A stretch of 6,731 nucleotides of DNA. Source: Gammaproteobacteria bacterium (GTDB lineage: Bacteria; Pseudomonadota; Gammaproteobacteria; Natronospirales; REEB76). The position numbers were made by a program, and so were the translations under genes. Positions within the stretch are counted from its first letter, which is position 1. The number at the start of each line of letters is the position of its first letter. Of the stretch, positions 1-5,767 are shown piece by piece. Under the pieces are notes generated by a model that saw nothing but the letters and a program-made list of their open reading frames with translations, did not search any database and had not been told where the DNA came from. Where the stretch lies: NCBI GenBank assembly GCA_027317045.1, contig DAHVFI010000030.1:1-6731 (forward strand), written 5' to 3'.

Positions 1-1
1 T

Positions 2-100
2 AGCCTAATGGGGCATTTGGACCACATTGCATTAATAGATAAGCGCTTTAAGCTGCGAGCTGTTGGTAATCGGTTACGACTACGCAAAAGCATTATTTAG
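2..100 (+). CDS. Possible 3' end of an unrecognised coding region, cut by the window start
   Basis: A frame open from the window edge ends at a TAG at 98-100 and gives 32 residues. It begins SLMGHLDHIALIDKR and ends in a strongly basic tail (RLRLRKSII). I do not recognise it. An open stretch of this length can occur by chance, especially at an edge, so this is only a candidate. The basic C-terminus would suit a nucleic-acid-binding or mobile-element protein, but that is inference from composition. The sequence to the left would settle it. Confidence 0.2.
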   Translation, partial: SLMGHLDHIALIDKRFKLRAVGNRLRLRKSII

Positions 101-330
101 AAAGCGGAGGTCGCACATGTGCCTTCTTCCATGAAGCACCCCTATTACGTTCTAAATCGTTGATGTTGAATTCCGTTCCAAGTTGACCCACTATTTCAAT
201 CTTCGCTGCCCATGCTGTTCCGCATTGGCCGTTGATAATGATAGAACTTCTCACGTATTGCGTGGGTCAGTGTAAATGAAAACGGTGGATCAAAAAGCGA
301 TGGAAATCAACACGCAGGTGCCGCGATCTC
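101..330. other. AT-rich intergenic stretch without a supported gene
   Basis: No convincing gene is seen on either strand. The stretch holds a 10-bp palindrome GCACATGTGC (113-122), inverted copies of TTTAGAA (96-102) and TTCTAAA (150-156), and the repeats listed separately at 183-292. Its composition is visibly more AT-rich than the radC block that follows, which suggests a junction of DNA of different origin. A 48-codon frame starting at 276 runs into the structured leader of radC and is not credible as a gene. Confidence 0.5.
183..292. repeat. Inverted and direct TTGACCCAC-type repeats, possible remnant of insertion-sequence ends
   Basis: TTGACCCAC at 183-191 faces GTGGGTCA at 262-269 (8-bp inverted match). 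A second outward copy with one change, GTGGATCA, follows at 285-292, 23 bp after the first. IS21-family elements often carry several short transposase-binding repeats of this sort at each end, so the pair may be what is left of an element that lost its istA and istB genes. The family assignment is from memory of such ends and was not checked against any database. Only about 70 bp separates the two sides. Confidence 0.3.
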
Positions 331-387
331 GGCCCGACCTTGGCCGTGCTATTCCCTTTTTTCGTCTCCGGCGTCCTGTGGAACTTC

Positions 388-523
388 GGCGGGGTTTTTC
401 TCCGTGCCCGCCTCCTGGGTGAATGAGTAATGCCCGGTTCTTAGCCGAGTCCCGGCCTTATGGTGTCAAGGCCAAGCCTGCGGCGCTGCGCGGCCTGTGA
501 CACTGGCCGGTCTCCGGCTTTTT
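388..523 (+). ncRNA. Structured 5' leader of radC, candidate radC-type RNA motif
   Basis: Three stem-loops can be drawn. GGCGGG (388-393) pairs with CCCGCC (407-412). A long stem joins 463-473 to 492-503 in 11 pairs with a single bulged G at 497. GCCGG (506-510) pairs with CCGGC (514-518) and is followed at once by five T. A conserved 'radC RNA' motif has been described in Proteobacteria in 5' UTRs of genes for DNA-acting proteins such as RadC-like, integrase and antirestriction proteins. Position and gene context fit that class. I could not compare with its covariance model, so membership is inference. The 5' end of the transcript is not defined, since I see no clear promoter. Confidence 0.45.
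506..523 (+). terminator. Intrinsic-terminator-like hairpin in the radC leader
   Basis: A perfect 5-bp GC stem (GCCGG at 506-510, CCGGC at 514-518) with a 3-base loop is followed directly by TTTTT (519-523). It lies 34 bp before the radC start, so it would stop transcription before the gene unless it is bypassed. It may be a conditional attenuator. It could also be only part of a conserved leader fold. Confidence 0.5.
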
Positions 524-542
524 CGGCCCCGTCATTCACTAA

Positions 543-555
543 GACGGAGGCCGTC
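543..555 (+). promoter_or_regulatory. radC ribosome binding site inside a small hairpin
   Basis: GGAGG (546-550) stands seven bases before the ATG at 558 and fixes the radC start. The same bases fall in a hairpin: GACGG (543-547) can pair with CCGTC (551-555) around the loop AGG. This would partly hide the Shine-Dalgarno sequence, a simple layout for translational control. Confidence 0.5.
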
Positions 556-557
556 AC

Positions 558-1064
558 ATGAAATCGAAACAGAATCCCGCCAACAGCATCATCCGGGACG
601 CGGAAGGCAACTACATCATCCGGTCGGCCCGGCCGGATCAAATCGTCTCGCTCGCCGAGGTGATCCTGGGCGAACGCTTCCAGCGCGGCCAGGCGTTCAC
701 CGATCCCGTCGCCGTGAAATCCTGGCTCAAGGCCCGGCTCGCCACGCGCCCGCACGAAGTTTTTTGCGTCCTGTACTTGGACACGCGGCACCGCGTCCTC
801 GCCTTCGAGGAGCTGTTCCGCGGCACGCTTGATGGCGCGAGCGTCCCTCCGCGCGAAGTCGTGAAGCAGGCACTTCATCACAACGCCGCTGCCGTGATCT
901 TCACCCACAATCATCCCTCCGGGCTCGCTGAGCCCTCCGACGCGGACCGCCGTCTGACCCAGCGGCTCAAGGATGCTCTCGCTCTGGTGGACATCCGCAC
1001 GCTCGACCACTTCGTGATTGGCGGCATCGAGGCCGTGAGCTTCGCGGAGCGGGGGTGGCTATAG
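558..1064 (+). CDS. radC: RadC-like JAB/JAMM domain protein of the mobile-element type
   Basis: The 168-residue product is a short RadC (UPF0758) protein. It has the full JAMM metal-binding pattern: Glu67 in HEVFCVLYLD, His117 and His119 in THNHPSG, Ser127 and Asp130 in the following PSDAD. These residues coordinate zinc in JAMM proteases. The biochemical role of bacterial RadC is unsettled despite its name, and a link to DNA repair is doubtful. Chromosomal RadC is usually above 200 residues with an N-terminal helix-hairpin-helix part. Here that part is mostly absent, as in radC copies on genomic islands, integrative elements and prophage remnants. The start at 558 is backed by GGAGG seven bases upstream. 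The codons are strongly GC-ending, unlike pgi and tig, which fits transfer. The leader at 388-557 may control it. Substrate and partner are unknown. Confidence 0.9.
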   Translation: MKSKQNPANSIIRDAEGNYIIRSARPDQIVSLAEVILGERFQRGQAFTDPVAVKSWLKARLATRPHEVFCVLYLDTRHRVLAFEELFRGTLDGASVPPREVVKQALHHNAAAVIFTHNHPSGLAEPSDADRRLTQRLKDALALVDIRTLDHFVIGGIEAVSFAERGWL

Positions 1065-1070
1065 CCCCCG
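1050..1070 (+). terminator. Possible terminator hairpin overlapping the end of radC
   Basis: CGGGGG (1050-1055) can pair with CCCCCG (1065-1070) around a 9-base loop that contains the radC stop codon (1062-1064). The following bases TTGCTGCC are only weakly T-rich, so termination would be inefficient or Rho-dependent. An alternative inner palindrome GGCTATAGCC (1057-1066) competes with this fold. Confidence 0.3.
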
Positions 1071-1119
1071 TTGCTGCCGTACAAGGGAGCGTTGTCTTGG
1101 CTGGTGGTGGCCGATTTCC

Positions 1120-1173
1120 ACCGGAATGCCTGCTGATTATCGGACCAGAATCACTGGCGGTGTTGACCGGAAT
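1120..1173 (+). repeat. Three spaced ACCRGAAT repeats, possible mobile-element end
   Basis: ACCGGAAT at 1120-1127, ACCAGAAT at 1144-1151 and ACCGGAAT at 1166-1173 lie in the same orientation with start-to-start distances of 24 and 22 bp, about two helical turns. Such phasing is typical of protein-binding arrays, for instance the multiple transposase sites at the ends of IS21-like elements. No transposase gene is present, so if it is an end it is orphaned. The stretch 1065-1342 between radC and rep holds nothing else I can support. Confidence 0.4.
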
Positions 1174-1342
1174 ACCCAAAGTTGTTTATGTCAGGCGCAA
1201 CTATCCCGTCAAGCAACGGTAGAGCCATTGCCACCGGCGTCCGAGCGAGTCCCGAGAGAGCGCCCGATGTACCGATTACGAGCTGCGAGCGTGCCTGGCA
1301 ACTTCCCGCCAGCGTTACCGGGTCGCTGCCCCGCTATCATCC

Positions 1343-1888
1343 TCAGGTCGCGCAGAACCTTCCGATAGAGCCACCAAGGTCGATTTCCGTCCCCTTGCCG
1401 ACATAGGCCGAGCAGTAGTTAGAAACCGCGTTGATGCTGTTGGGTACCATGATACGTGCGAACCCTGGCCCACGTGCCGGCATGAACCGACGCGAACCCC
1501 GCGACGTATAGGCTGCATCACCCAGCGAAAACCACAAATCCATAAACTGTAACCGCCGAGCGCGAACATTAAGGTTGAACATCGGATTCCCGATCAGCGC
1601 ATGCATGTGCAGCGCGCCGGACTGGTGCCGCTCATACGCCAGGCACCAGTAAACCGACAAGCCGCGCTTATACCAGCGTACACCGTGAACCGTTCGATTG
1701 AGAGCGGACAGCCACACTTTGAAGTATTTGAAAGCGGCTTCGGGATGCGTAGCTGCCCTGAAAGTGAACGTACAGAACCAGTCCCAGGTATACCGTGACA
1801 GAAATGCACCCCACGCCTCGCGCAAGTCGGTAAGCTCGCAATCGGGTGCATCCTGAGCGATGACATAGCGAGGTTGGGCGAGAAGCAC
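1343..1888 (-). CDS. HUH-type rolling-circle replication initiator (Rep-like endonuclease)
   Basis: The 181-residue product shows the three ordered motifs of HUH replication initiators. Motif I is the hydrophobic strand WFCTFTF (37-43). Motif II is HMH (His94, His96), the metal ligands. Motif III is YCSAYVGK, with candidate nicking tyrosines Tyr158 and Tyr162 and Lys165. Such proteins cut one DNA strand, stay joined to its 5' end through the tyrosine, and start rolling-circle replication of small plasmids and filamentous phages, or act in related transposition. No helicase domain follows, and the protein is a compact single-domain initiator. The GTG start is chosen because AGGAG lies nine bases upstream and the TAA of a 45-residue frame abuts it. 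It points away from the tRNA-Lys scar into the island. No coat, Zot-like, mobilisation or integrase gene is visible, so a plasmid-like element, satellite or degraded phage are all possible. Motifs appear intact. Confidence 0.8.
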   Translation of the reverse strand: MLLAQPRYVIAQDAPDCELTDLREAWGAFLSRYTWDWFCTFTFRAATHPEAAFKYFKVWLSALNRTVHGVRWYKRGLSVYWCLAYERHQSGALHMHALIGNPMFNLNVRARRLQFMDLWFSLGDAAYTSRGSRRFMPARGPGFARIMVPNSINAVSNYCSAYVGKGTEIDLGGSIGRFCAT

Positions 1889-2026
1889 TTAAACCCTCTC
1901 CTGCTTGTCCAAAGTCCACCGGAGCTCGGATGCTTCGCTACGCTCAGCATTCCGAGCATCAAATGCCGCCTGCCCACGTGGGCCCACAGCCGTGCTGTGC
2001 GCCCCGATCCCTAAGGCTTGTGTCAT
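1889..2026 (-). CDS. Possible 45-residue small protein coupled to rep
   Basis: An ATG at 2026 (GAAGG seven bases upstream) opens a 45-codon frame that ends with TAA directly before the rep GTG. This is the arrangement expected for translational coupling, and small partner genes beside rep are common in single-stranded phages and rolling-circle plasmids. The product is hydrophilic and charged (ending ERSEASELRWTLDKQERV) with no membrane segment or known motif. Against it, part of the frame is the hairpin at 1925-1956, whose bases can fold without coding. Function unknown. Confidence 0.3.
   Translation of the reverse strand: MTQALGIGAHSTAVGPRGQAAFDARNAERSEASELRWTLDKQERV
1925..1956. repeat. Imperfect inverted repeat upstream of rep
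   Basis: CTCGGATGCT (1925-1934) pairs with AGCATTCCGAG (1946-1956), ten pairs with one bulged base, around an 11-base loop. It lies 37-68 bases upstream of the rep start. In rolling-circle replicons, hairpins of this size mark double- or single-strand origins or control rep. Similar hairpins also occur as dispersed non-coding repeats, so the origin role is only a possibility. Confidence 0.45.
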
Positions 2027-2077
2027 GGCACCGCCTTCGGCCCGGGCTGCAGGCTGTGGACTATGTGGACAACAGCC

Positions 2078-2142
2078 TTCTAATACGCGACCATGCAGGC
2101 CGCAGAATCCGGGAGGGTAGGGGAGAGATTTTCTAATACGCG
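2078..2142 (+). repeat. 12-bp direct repeat TTCTAATACGCG (two copies)
   Basis: Exact copies stand at 2078-2089 and 2131-2142, 53 bp start to start, between the rep region and the tRNA-Lys fragment. They may be binding sites for Rep or for a recombinase acting at the nearby att site, or a duplication scar. No further copy was found by eye in the window. Confidence 0.5.
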
Positions 2143-2183
2143 GCGGGAGATAAGCGGCTGATATTCCTTCCCTTACGGTCAGC

Positions 2184-2228
2184 CTCTTAATCAGTAGGTC
2201 GCAGGTTCGAATCCTGCACGGCCCACCA
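2184..2228 (+). pseudogene. 3' fragment of tRNA-Lys(CUU), candidate attachment site of the island
   Basis: The segment starts at the anticodon loop CTCTTAA (2184-2190; anticodon CTT at 2186-2188). It continues with the 3' anticodon strand TCAGT, variable bases AGGTC, a perfect T arm GCAGG-TTCGAAT-CCTGC, the acceptor strand ACGGCCC, discriminator A and an encoded CCA. The sequence to its left does not pair with it and has no D arm, so this is not a working tRNA. Tyrosine recombinases of islands commonly use the anticodon loop to the 3' end of a tRNA gene as attB, and integration leaves such a fragment at the far end while the tRNA is rebuilt at the near end. I therefore read about 2184 as the right island border. 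Confidence 0.8.
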
Positions 2229-2425
2229 AGGGGGCCTGGACAACCCAATTCTTCCCAGCGCAGGCTCGCCTTGCGTCTGCATAATCCCACTGCGTCGAAA
2301 TATCCAGGGGCGCTACTTTGCCTTTCCCCGATATACTGTTTCTTATCCGGTTGGCTGATTGCCATCCTTGTATCGGCTTCCCGGGTTGTGAGGAAATGTT
2401 CGCAATTTGATTTGGCAATGTAACT
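2229..2425 (+). other. Spacer between the tRNA-Lys fragment and pgi
   Basis: No gene is seen. A TATACT (2332-2337) could be a -10 element for pgi, but no good -35 lies at the right distance. A small bulged hairpin at about 2260-2276 lacks a T-tract. Immediately before pgi there is a start-stop pair ATGTAA (2418-2423) two bases ahead of the pgi ATG. No strong Shine-Dalgarno sequence is seen before the pgi start. Confidence 0.4.
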
Positions 2426-4075
2426 ATGGCCGCCAGTCCAACAACACAGCAGCAATCGTTGACAGAACGCTCCGCTTGGAAAGCGCTTGAAGCGCATTGC
2501 CACAGCATGCGCAAGCTGCATCTGCGGCAGTTATTTGCCGATGATCCAAAGCGTGGTGAACGTTACACGGCTGAAGCCGCCGGTCTGTATCTCGATTATT
2601 CCAAAAATCGCATCATCGATGAAACGCTCCGGTTATTGCTAACGCTTGCCGGAGACTGCAATTTGCACATGCGCATCGAGGCCATGTTTAACGGTGAAAA
2701 GATCAACGTAAGCGAGCGACGTTCTGCGCTGCACGTGGCTTTGCGCACACCCAAGGGCGAAAGTATCGTGGTGAATGGCGTGGACGTGGTGCCTCAGGTG
2801 CATACAGTTCTTGAGCGGATGGCCGCATTCTCGGAGCAGATCCGCAACGGAAAGTGGCGTGGACATACGGGAAAGCGCATCCGCAACATTGTCAATATCG
2901 GTTTGGGTGGATCCGACCTCGGACCCATGATGGCCTATGAGGCACTCCGTTATTACAGCCAACGTGATTTGAATTTCCGTTTTGTTTCCAACGTGGATGC
3001 CACGGATTTCGAGGAGGCCATACGCGATCTGGATCCGGCAGAGACCCTGTTCATCATCAGTTCAAAGTCGTTTACGACTCAGGAAACCCTGGCAAATGCC
3101 CAGGCGGCCCGTGATTGGTGTCTGGATAAGCTTGACGATAAACAGTCATTGTCCAGACACTTTGTGGCGGTTTCCAGCAATTCGTCAAAGGCCGTCAAAT
3201 TCGGCATCGATGCTGGAAATATATTCGATTTCTGGGACTGGGCCGGTGGGCGCTACTCCATGACTTCGGCGATTGGTCTTTCCACCATGATCGCCATCGG
3301 GCCGGAAAACTTTCGCGCCATGCTGGCCGGCTTCCATGCCATGGACCAACACTTCCGCACGGCTCCACTCGGCCAAAATCTGCCGGTGCTCATGGGCCTG
3401 CTTGCTATTTGGTACAACAACTTCTTCGATGCGCACACCCAGGCGCTGCTGCCCTATGATCAATATCTGAGATATTTCCCGGTTTACCTGCAGCAATTGA
3501 GCATGGAAAGCAACGGCAAGCAGATTACGCTGGACGGTATGCGCGCTGGCTGGCAAACCGCCCCGATCTGGTGGGGTGAGCGCGGTACCAATGGCCAGCA
3601 TTCGTTCTATCAGCTGATTCATCAGGGAACCCGCTTGATTCCCTGCGACTTCATCGGTTTTTGTCAGAGCCTGAATCCGCTCGGCCATCGACAGGATCTA
3701 TTGATGGCTAACCTGTTGGCCCAGGCCGAAGCTTTGGCTTTCGGCAAAACGGCGGAAGAAATCAGGGCCGAGGGCACGCCTGAGTGGCTGGTGCCGCATC
3801 GTGTCCTCGAGGGCAATCGCCCCAGCAATACTCTACTGGCCGAGCGGCTGACGCCGGGAACCCTGGGATCGTTGGTGGCGCTTTACGAACACAGCGTCTT
3901 TACCCAGGGCGTCATTTGGAATGTGGACTCCTTTGACCAGTGGGGCGTGGAGCTGGGCAAGACATTGACGCAGGCTATTTTCCCTCAGCTGGAGGTTGCC
4001 CGCGAGCCCGAACTAAAACACGACAGCTCCACCAATACGCTGATCCGGCGCTACCGTCGCTTGCGCAGACAGTGA
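2426..4075 (+). CDS. pgi: Glucose-6-phosphate isomerase
   Basis: The 549-residue product equals the length of E. coli Pgi and interconverts glucose 6-phosphate and fructose 6-phosphate in the cytoplasm. The first SIS domain carries NIGLGGSDLGP (157-167) and the phosphate-binding SSKSFTTQET (212-221). GGRYSMTSAIGLS (274-286) is the first family signature. MESNGK (360-365) holds the catalytic Glu361, GTNGQHSFYQ holds His392, and the second signature WNVDSFDQWGVELGK ends in the catalytic Lys512. The C-terminus HDSSTNTLIRRYR is typical. The ATG at 2426 is the only acceptable start, since the frame is stopped by TGA at 2408-2410, although no clear Shine-Dalgarno precedes it. It is the first chromosomal gene to the right of the tRNA-Lys scar and appears monocistronic: 188 bp and a promoter separate it from tRNA-Leu. 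Confidence 0.98.
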   Translation: MAASPTTQQQSLTERSAWKALEAHCHSMRKLHLRQLFADDPKRGERYTAEAAGLYLDYSKNRIIDETLRLLLTLAGDCNLHMRIEAMFNGEKINVSERRSALHVALRTPKGESIVVNGVDVVPQVHTVLERMAAFSEQIRNGKWRGHTGKRIRNIVNIGLGGSDLGPMMAYEALRYYSQRDLNFRFVSNVDATDFEEAIRDLDPAETLFIISSKSFTTQETLANAQAARDWCLDKLDDKQSLSRHFVAVSSNSSKAVKFGIDAGNIFDFWDWAGGRYSMTSAIGLSTMIAIGPENFRAMLAGFHAMDQHFRTAPLGQNLPVLMGLLAIWYNNFFDAHTQALLPYDQYLRYFPVYLQQLSMESNGKQITLDGMRAGWQTAPIWWGERGTNGQHSFYQLIHQGTRLIPCDFIGFCQSLNPLGHRQDLLMANLLAQAEALAFGKTAEEIRAEGTPEWLVPHRVLEGNRPSNTLLAERLTPGTLGSLVALYEHSVFTQGVIWNVDSFDQWGVELGKTLTQAIFPQLEVAREPELKHDSSTNTLIRRYRRLRRQ

Positions 4076-4177
4076 ATATAGCTATAGAGTTCAGCGGGTC
4101 CGCAGCACCAGACAGCCTGTGGCCGGCTCGGGTTCGAGCTGCGCATTCCCCAAGTTTGTATAATGGCCGCCGAAACC

Positions 4178-4189
4178 GGGTCCGACCCC
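4178..4189. repeat. Short near-palindrome GGGTCCGACCCC
   Basis: GGGTC and GACCCC flank a single base. Palindromes of the form GGGGTCNGACCCC are widespread intergenic repeats in Proteobacteria. A single imperfect copy in the pgi to tRNA-Leu gap is weak evidence of belonging to such a repeat class. Confidence 0.25.
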
Positions 4190-4220
4190 GTCCACGGGCC
4201 AGCAGAGTTACCCAAGTCTT

Positions 4221-4229
4221 TGATATAAT
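4221..4229 (+). promoter_or_regulatory. Extended -10 promoter of tRNA-Leu
   Basis: TGATATAAT is a perfect extended -10 element (TG, one base, TATAAT at 4224-4229). No good -35 hexamer stands 16-18 bp upstream, as allowed for extended -10 promoters. Transcription would begin near 4236, about 28 bases before the mature tRNA, and probably continues into tig. Confidence 0.6.
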
Positions 4230-4263
4230 TTGAAAATTAGTTAGCCGGGTTCGGTTCGGCGTT

Positions 4264-4348
4264 GCGAAAGTGGCGGAACTGGTAGACGCGCTGGATTTAG
4301 GTTCCAGTGGGGTAACCCGTGAGAGTTCGAGTCTCTCCTTTCGCACCA
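4264..4348 (+). tRNA. tRNA-Leu (anticodon UAG)
   Basis: A complete 85-base class II tRNA. The acceptor strands GCGAAAG (4264-4270) and CTTTCGC (4338-4344) pair fully. The anticodon arm is CTGGA-TTTAGGT-TCCAG with TAG at 4298-4300. A long variable arm and the T arm GAGAG-TTCGAGT-CTCTC follow, then discriminator A and encoded CCA (4346-4348). It reads CUA and, by wobble, other CUN leucine codons. It lies 68 bp before tig, an arrangement found in several gammaproteobacteria. No terminator is visible between them, so the tRNA is probably cut from a transcript shared with tig. Confidence 0.97.
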
Positions 4349-4416
4349 ATTGCGACGGCAAACATGCCGGTTAACGTAGTCATCCAATACCCAGGATATT
4401 CAGAGGTAAGCAGTCC

Positions 4417-5742
4417 ATGCAGGTTTCAATCGAGACAACCGCAGGTTTAGAGCGCCGCATGAAGGTGCAGGTGCCGGCCGAACGCGTGGAACGCGAAGTG
4501 GAACAGCGGCTGAAATCCCTGGGCAAACGCGCCAAACTCAATGGCTTTCGCCCCGGCAAGATACCCTACGATGTGGTGAAGAAACGCTTCGGCAGTGAGG
4601 TTCGTCAGGAGGTATTGGGCGATCTGCTGCGTGACACCTGCAATGAAGCTTTCATGCAAGAGAAAGTGAATCCGGCCGGCGGCCCGCGCATTGACACCGT
4701 CAATAACAAGCCGGGCATGGACTTGGAGTATACCGCCACGTTCGAGGTTTATCCGGAAATCAAGCTGAGCGGAACTGAAGGCATTCAAGTGGAGCGGCCG
4801 GTGGCGGAGATTACCGAGGCGGATATTGACGCCATGGTGGCCAATTTGCGTCAGCAACGCGCCACCTGGGAAACCACTGAGCGCGGCGCGCGTAAAGGTG
4901 ATCGGGTACAGCTCGATTTCAACGGCAGCGTAGGCGGTGAAAGCTTCCCGGGCGGCAAGGCCGACAAGATTTTCGTGGTGCTGGGTGAAAACCGCATGTT
5001 AGCGGATTTCGAGCAGGGTCTCGACGGCGTGAAAGCCGACGAACACCGTGAGTTCGATGTGCGTTTCCCGGATGACTATCACATCCAGGAAGTCGCTGGG
5101 AAAATTGCGCACTTCAAGGTACATGCGCATCGTGTGGACAGCCAGAAGCTGCCCGAAGTGGACGCAGCCTTTTGCAAAAGTTTTGGCGTCACTGAAGGCG
5201 GGATTACGAAATTACGCGCTGAAGTCACCGAGAATATGCGCCGGGAGATGGCGGATACGGTACACCGGCGCCTGAAGGACCAGGTATTGGAGGCTTTGCT
5301 CAGCGCAAATCCGGTGGAACTGCCGAAAGCCTTGCTGGACGATGAGATCGAGAATCTGCGCTGCGGCGCAGTTGAACGTATGGGCGTCAAGGACAGCAAG
5401 AAGAGCGTGGAATTGCCGCGAGAGTTGTTCGAAGAACAGGCCAAACGGCGCGTGAGTCTCGGTCTCATCATGGGCGAGATCATCAGTCAGCGGCAATTGC
5501 GCGTGGATACGAAGCGACTCGATGAACGTCTGGAGCGCATGGCGGGTGATTACAGCAATCCCGCGGAAGCGGTACACAGTATGCGCTCAAATCCAGCGGT
5601 CATGCGGCAGCTTGAATCACTGGTGCTGGAGGACCAGGCAGTGGACGGCCTGCTGGAGCAGGCAGTGGTCACGGATAAACCCACGAGCTTCCAGGAACTG
5701 ATGCATTTCCAGGAACATCTGCATGAACATGCGCCCGCCTGA
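4417..5742 (+). CDS. tig: Trigger factor, ribosome-associated chaperone and prolyl isomerase
   Basis: The 441-residue product (E. coli 432) binds ribosomal protein L23 at the exit tunnel and shields nascent chains. The N-terminal ribosome-binding domain (1 to about 145) has the signature GFRPGKIP at 43-50, at the same numbers as in E. coli. The FKBP-like prolyl isomerase domain runs from about 150 to 240 (GDRVQLDFNGSVGGESFPGGK, where the family has GDRVxxDFxGSxxGxxFxGGK). The rest is the helical C-terminal chaperone domain, ending in a short His-rich tail (HFQEHLHEHAPA). AGAGGT (4402-4407) precedes the ATG. The gene probably shares the tRNA-Leu transcript and is followed 25 bp later by clpP, a standard neighbour. 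Nothing suggests damage. Confidence 0.98.
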   Translation: MQVSIETTAGLERRMKVQVPAERVEREVEQRLKSLGKRAKLNGFRPGKIPYDVVKKRFGSEVRQEVLGDLLRDTCNEAFMQEKVNPAGGPRIDTVNNKPGMDLEYTATFEVYPEIKLSGTEGIQVERPVAEITEADIDAMVANLRQQRATWETTERGARKGDRVQLDFNGSVGGESFPGGKADKIFVVLGENRMLADFEQGLDGVKADEHREFDVRFPDDYHIQEVAGKIAHFKVHAHRVDSQKLPEVDAAFCKSFGVTEGGITKLRAEVTENMRREMADTVHRRLKDQVLEALLSANPVELPKALLDDEIENLRCGAVERMGVKDSKKSVELPRELFEEQAKRRVSLGLIMGEIISQRQLRVDTKRLDERLERMAGDYSNPAEAVHSMRSNPAVMRQLESLVLEDQAVDGLLEQAVVTDKPTSFQELMHFQEHLHEHAPA

Positions 5743-5767
5743 AACAGGCCGTGAGGCCGAGGAAGAT

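Noticed and set aside
276..422. 48-codon plus-strand frame before radC
   Set aside because: It lacks a ribosome binding site, ends inside the structured leader and gives an Arg/Pro-rich product without a recognisable domain.
441..1010. 189-codon minus-strand frame opposite radC
   Set aside because: It lies antisense to a gene with complete JAMM motifs. The GC-rich third positions of radC keep the opposite frame open.
1..2228. CRISPR array or defence system in the accessory part
   Set aside because: No regularly spaced 25-40 bp repeats and no nuclease, toxin-antitoxin or restriction genes are visible.
2332..2337. TATACT as a pgi -10 element
   Set aside because: No -35-like hexamer stands at 16-18 bp and there is no TGn extension, so it was not called as a promoter.
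2191..2514. Minus-strand frame containing GRAGFEPATY
   Set aside because: This phrase is the reverse translation of a tRNA T arm, a known annotation artefact. It only reflects the tRNA-Lys fragment.
4126..4145. Hairpin GCTCG-GGTT-CGAGC as a pgi terminator
   Set aside because: The stem is short and not followed by a T-tract.
4159..4164. A first TATAAT upstream of tRNA-Leu
   Set aside because: No supporting -35 or TGn. The later TGATATAAT is the better promoter and is nearer the tRNA.
3975..4361. Minus-strand frame containing RKERLELSRVTPLEPKSSA
   Set aside because: It is the antisense translation of tRNA-Leu joined to the pgi 3' end, so not a gene.
5723..5767. Upstream ATG as the clpP start
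   Set aside because: It would overlap tig and add 15 residues atypical of ClpP. The ATG at 5768 has a strong ribosome binding site and gives the usual length.
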